Under the pieces are notes generated by a model. It was not told where the DNA came from. It ran no database searches and saw only the letters and a list, made by a program, of their open reading frames with translations. Positions 8,201 through 9,556 of a DNA stretch of 9,556 nt are shown piece after piece. The number at the start of each line of letters is the position of its first letter. The first letter of the stretch is position 1. Made by a program: the position numbers and the translations under genes. The DNA comes from Acidobacteriota bacterium (lineage in GTDB: Bacteria; Acidobacteriota; Terriglobia; Acidiferrales; UBA7541): assembly GCA_003161495.1 (NCBI GenBank), contig PMOP01000261.1:1-9556 (forward strand), in the 5' to 3' direction.

Positions 8201-8271
8201 CCAGTGGCGCAGGCTTCAGCCTGCGGGGTTTCGTCCTTGCAAGGCCAAAAAAACAAAAGGCTGAATCCAGT
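8201..8271. repeat. REP-like imperfect inverted repeat between purQ and purL
   Basis: The left half contains an 8-bp perfect palindrome with a 2-nt centre (CGCAGGCT-TC-AGCCTGCG, 8208-8225). The right half, ending in AGGCTGAATCCAGTG (8258-8272), pairs imperfectly with the left half, with eight consecutive matches at TTCAGCCT. The spacer has GGGGTTT and a run of A with CAAAA, the same layout as the copy at 2205-2281. Its left edge AGTGGCGCAGGCTTCAGC (8203-8220) matches 17 of 18 bases at 9539-9556. It occupies most of the 113-nt gap between purQ and purL and creates the spurious upstream extension of the purL reading frame. Confidence 0.75.
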
Positions 8272-8282
8272 GCTGCTTTCTT

Positions 8283-8993
8283 CTAAGCCGAAAGGGCAGC
8301 TTGCCTCGTAAGCGATTCGATCAGCGAGCGAAAAATCACCAGGCCGTCGGCCGAGCCGAGCGCCGCTTCCACCGCGCGTTCCGGATGCGGCATGAGGCCC
8401 ATGACATTGCGCCCGCGATTGCAGACGCCCGCGATGTTCGCGAGCGAGCCGTTCGGATTGGCCGCCGCGTCTTCTCGCCCATCCGGCGTCGTGTAGCGAA
8501 ACACGATTTGATCATGGCGTTCCAGATCGGCGAGCGTCGCCGGATCGCAAAAATAATTTCCATCGCCATGCGCGATCGGCATTTGCAACACCTGGCCGCT
8601 TTTTGCGGCTGCGGTGAATGGCGTATCCGTCGTTTCCACGCGGACGTGAACCTGGCGGCACACAAACCGCATTCCGGCATTGCGCTGCAGCACGCCGGGC
8701 AGCAATCCCGCTTCGCACAGAATCTGGAATCCGTTGCAGACGCCGAGGACTAGCCCTCCGTTGCGCGCGAATTTTTCCACCGCGCGCATCACCGGAGAAA
8801 ATCGCGCAATCGCGCCCGTGCGCAGATAATCGCCGTAAGAAAATCCGCCCGGCAGCAGAATCGCGTCAAACCCATTTATTTCCTTGGATTGGTGCCACAC
8901 GAATTCAACAGGCTGGTGAAGGATTTTGCCGAGGGCGTAGTACGCGTCGTGGTCGCAATTGGAGCCCGGAAACACCACCACACCAAATTTCAT
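8283..8993 (-). CDS. purQ: Phosphoribosylformylglycinamidine synthase, glutaminase subunit PurQ
   Basis: PurQ is the class I glutamine amidotransferase that hydrolyses glutamine and passes ammonia to PurL for FGAM formation. The 236-residue protein opens with [17 protein letters not shown] and contains [18 protein letters not shown] (46-63). The catalytic triad is Cys86 in GVCNGFQIL, with His203 and Glu205 in MPHPERA. The length is normal for a stand-alone PurQ. It starts at ATG 8993 behind GAGGGGG, which is a strong ribosome-site match at a rather long spacing of 10 nt. purL follows after 113 nt that hold a REP-like repeat. No purS precedes it, although short PurL enzymes normally form a PurLQS complex. 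A possible promoter lies at 9017-9022. Confidence 0.97.
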   Translation of the reverse strand: MKFGVVVFPGSNCDHDAYYALGKILHQPVEFVWHQSKEINGFDAILLPGGFSYGDYLRTGAIARFSPVMRAVEKFARNGGLVLGVCNGFQILCEAGLLPGVLQRNAGMRFVCRQVHVRVETTDTPFTAAAKSGQVLQMPIAHGDGNYFCDPATLADLERHDQIVFRYTTPDGREDAAANPNGSLANIAGVCNRGRNVMGLMPHPERAVEAALGSADGLVIFRSLIESLTRQAALSA

Positions 8994-9003
8994 CGCGAGC
9001 GTT

Positions 9004-9010
9004 CCCCCTC
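9004..9010 (-). promoter_or_regulatory. Ribosome binding site of purQ
   Basis: On the minus strand GAGGGGG lies 10 nt before the purQ ATG at 8993. The match to the anti-Shine-Dalgarno sequence is good, with spacing at the long end of the normal range. It supports ATG 8993 as the start, consistent with [12 protein letters not shown] being the usual PurQ N-terminus. Confidence 0.5.
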
Positions 9011-9016
9011 ACAAAC

Positions 9017-9022
9017 ATTTTA
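9017..9022 (-). promoter_or_regulatory. Possible -10 element upstream of purQ
   Basis: The minus strand reads TGTGATAAAATG here; TAAAAT matches five of six bases of the sigma-70 -10 consensus and stands out in GC-rich surroundings. No good -35 hexamer is visible at 16-18 nt. A start near 9010 would give a very short leader beginning at the ribosome site. The palindrome at 9045-9059 sits near the -35 region, where a regulator could act. This is weak, pattern-based evidence. Confidence 0.3.
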
Positions 9023-9044
9023 TCACAGCGTGCGGAGATATTCC

Positions 9045-9059
9045 TTTCGCATGGCGAAA
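9045..9059. promoter_or_regulatory. Short palindrome upstream of purQ, possible operator
   Basis: TTTCGC-ATG-GCGAAA is a perfect 6-bp inverted repeat with a 3-nt centre in the 157-nt gap between the small membrane protein gene and purQ. It lies just upstream of the candidate -10 element. Such palindromes can be dimeric repressor sites, but I cannot match it to a known regulator, and a 6-bp palindrome can occur by chance. Confidence 0.25.
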
Positions 9060-9150
9060 TACGTGGGGTGAGAGGAATAGCTACAACGCTACTTGTTTCG
9101 CGTCCCGGTCAGACGCTCGGCGTGGGCGAAAAATTCGCGTTCGATTGGAG

Positions 9151-9402
9151 CTAGTGCCCGGAAACCTGTTTCGGCAGCATGTGTCCCGGGCGGCGATGGA
9201 CCACCAGGTAAACGAGCGCCAAAAAGAAAGCAGTTCCCAAGCCGACGGCGGCCGAGTCAATGGCCAGTCCCAGGATTCCGCCCGCAAGCAGGAACATGCC
9301 AAGCACGGCAAGATTCACGGATTCATAAACTTCCAGAACGAGATCGCCAATAATGAAACCAATGGCGGCTATTACGAGGCCCCAGTCCACCCAAACGCCC
9401 AT
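9151..9402 (-). CDS. Small hydrophobic membrane protein of unknown function
   Basis: I do not recognise a family with certainty. The 83-residue protein has three predicted hydrophobic stretches, at about 8-23, 31-48 and 51-68, rich in Gly, Ala, Leu and Val. The first is followed by an acidic turn (DLVLEVYES) and the last by a basic tail with HRRPGH, suggesting a cytoplasmic C-terminus by the positive-inside rule. The ATG at 9402 has GGGAGG about 8 nt upstream, which is strong support that it is a real gene. It is the first gene of the visible co-directional run, 157 nt before purQ. It is not PurS: it lacks the soluble alpha/beta pattern of that subunit. A loose resemblance to small NfeD-like or DUF-type membrane proteins is only an impression. 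Confidence 0.7.
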   Translation of the reverse strand: MGVWVDWGLVIAAIGFIIGDLVLEVYESVNLAVLGMFLLAGGILGLAIDSAAVGLGTAFFLALVYLVVHRRPGHMLPKQVSGH

Positions 9403-9410
9403 ATCCTGGC

Positions 9411-9416
9411 CCTCCC
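9411..9416 (-). promoter_or_regulatory. Ribosome binding site of the small membrane protein gene
   Basis: The minus strand carries GGGAGG about 8 nt before ATG 9402. It is among the best Shine-Dalgarno matches in the window and is the main nucleotide evidence that this short frame is translated. Confidence 0.55.
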
Positions 9417-9435
9417 AAGAGCAGATTAAGGCGAC

Positions 9436-9463
9436 AGTATCATTGGTGGGAGGGAAGGAGCAA
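9436..9463 (-). promoter_or_regulatory. Possible promoter of the small membrane protein gene
   Basis: On the minus strand TTGCTC (9463-9458) and GATACT (9441-9436) are separated by 16 nt. GATACT matches four of six bases of the -10 consensus; TTGCTC matches only the TTG of the -35. The region beyond 9480 is AT-rich compared with the coding parts, as is usual for promoter regions. The evidence is weak. Confidence 0.25.
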
Positions 9464-9538
9464 CAGTTTCAATTCGGCACGGGGTACACAAATGGTAATT
9501 GCAGTATCAAATAGTAATTATTGAGGTATGCGATTTTA

Positions 9539-9556
9539 AGTGGCGCGGGCTTCAGC
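9539..9556. repeat. REP-like repeat, partial at the right window edge
   Basis: AGTGGCGCGGGCTTCAGC matches 17 of 18 bases of 8203-8220, the left edge of the repeat between purQ and purL, in the same orientation. The element continues past the window, so its second arm cannot be seen. Confidence 0.6.

Noticed and set aside
8959..9429. 156-codon open frame on the plus strand
   Set aside because: Opposes the small membrane protein gene, which has a better ribosome site and coherent hydrophobic segments; the plus frame is polar and low in structure.
2205..9556. CRISPR array
   Set aside because: The repeats are palindromic, scattered over kilobases, and lack regular spacers or cas genes.

Overview
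The window is a GC-rich bacterial chromosome segment in which every gene I can support lies on the minus strand, so it reads from right to left. The gene content and the dense short palindromic intergenic repeats with a CTTCAG/CTGAAG core suggest a soil-type member of the Acidobacteriota. That assignment is inference from family resemblance; there is no rRNA or other decisive marker here.

Layout in transcription order: a small three-helix membrane protein of unknown function (9402-9151); purQ (8993-8283); purL (8169-5809); purF (5636-4077); lepB, signal peptidase I (4080-3391, overlapping the purF stop by 4 nt); purM (3333-2290); and, after a 279-nt gap, an EF-G-type translational GTPase (2010 to beyond the left edge, 670 codons visible). 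Long open frames on the plus strand opposite these genes are shadows of GC-rich codon use.

The four pur genes supply step 1 (PurF), step 4 (PurL with PurQ) and step 5 (PurM) of de novo IMP synthesis. PurL is the short bacterial type that normally needs PurQ and PurS, but no purS is visible. lepB, for protein export, sits inside the purine run and is translationally coupled to purF. The last gene is an EF-G2-like paralogue with non-canonical G3 (DTPGY) and G4 (NWMD) motifs rather than textbook EF-G.

The most notable non-genic signal is a set of REP-like imperfect palindromes. Copies lie between purM and fusA, between purF and purL, between purL and purQ, and at the right window edge. One more GC-rich palindromic unit lies in frame inside the purL coding sequence, where it appears to be translated as an extra loop of about 25 to 38 residues. 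This resembles protein-coding palindromic elements such as those known in Rickettsia and is the best candidate here for something not well described.
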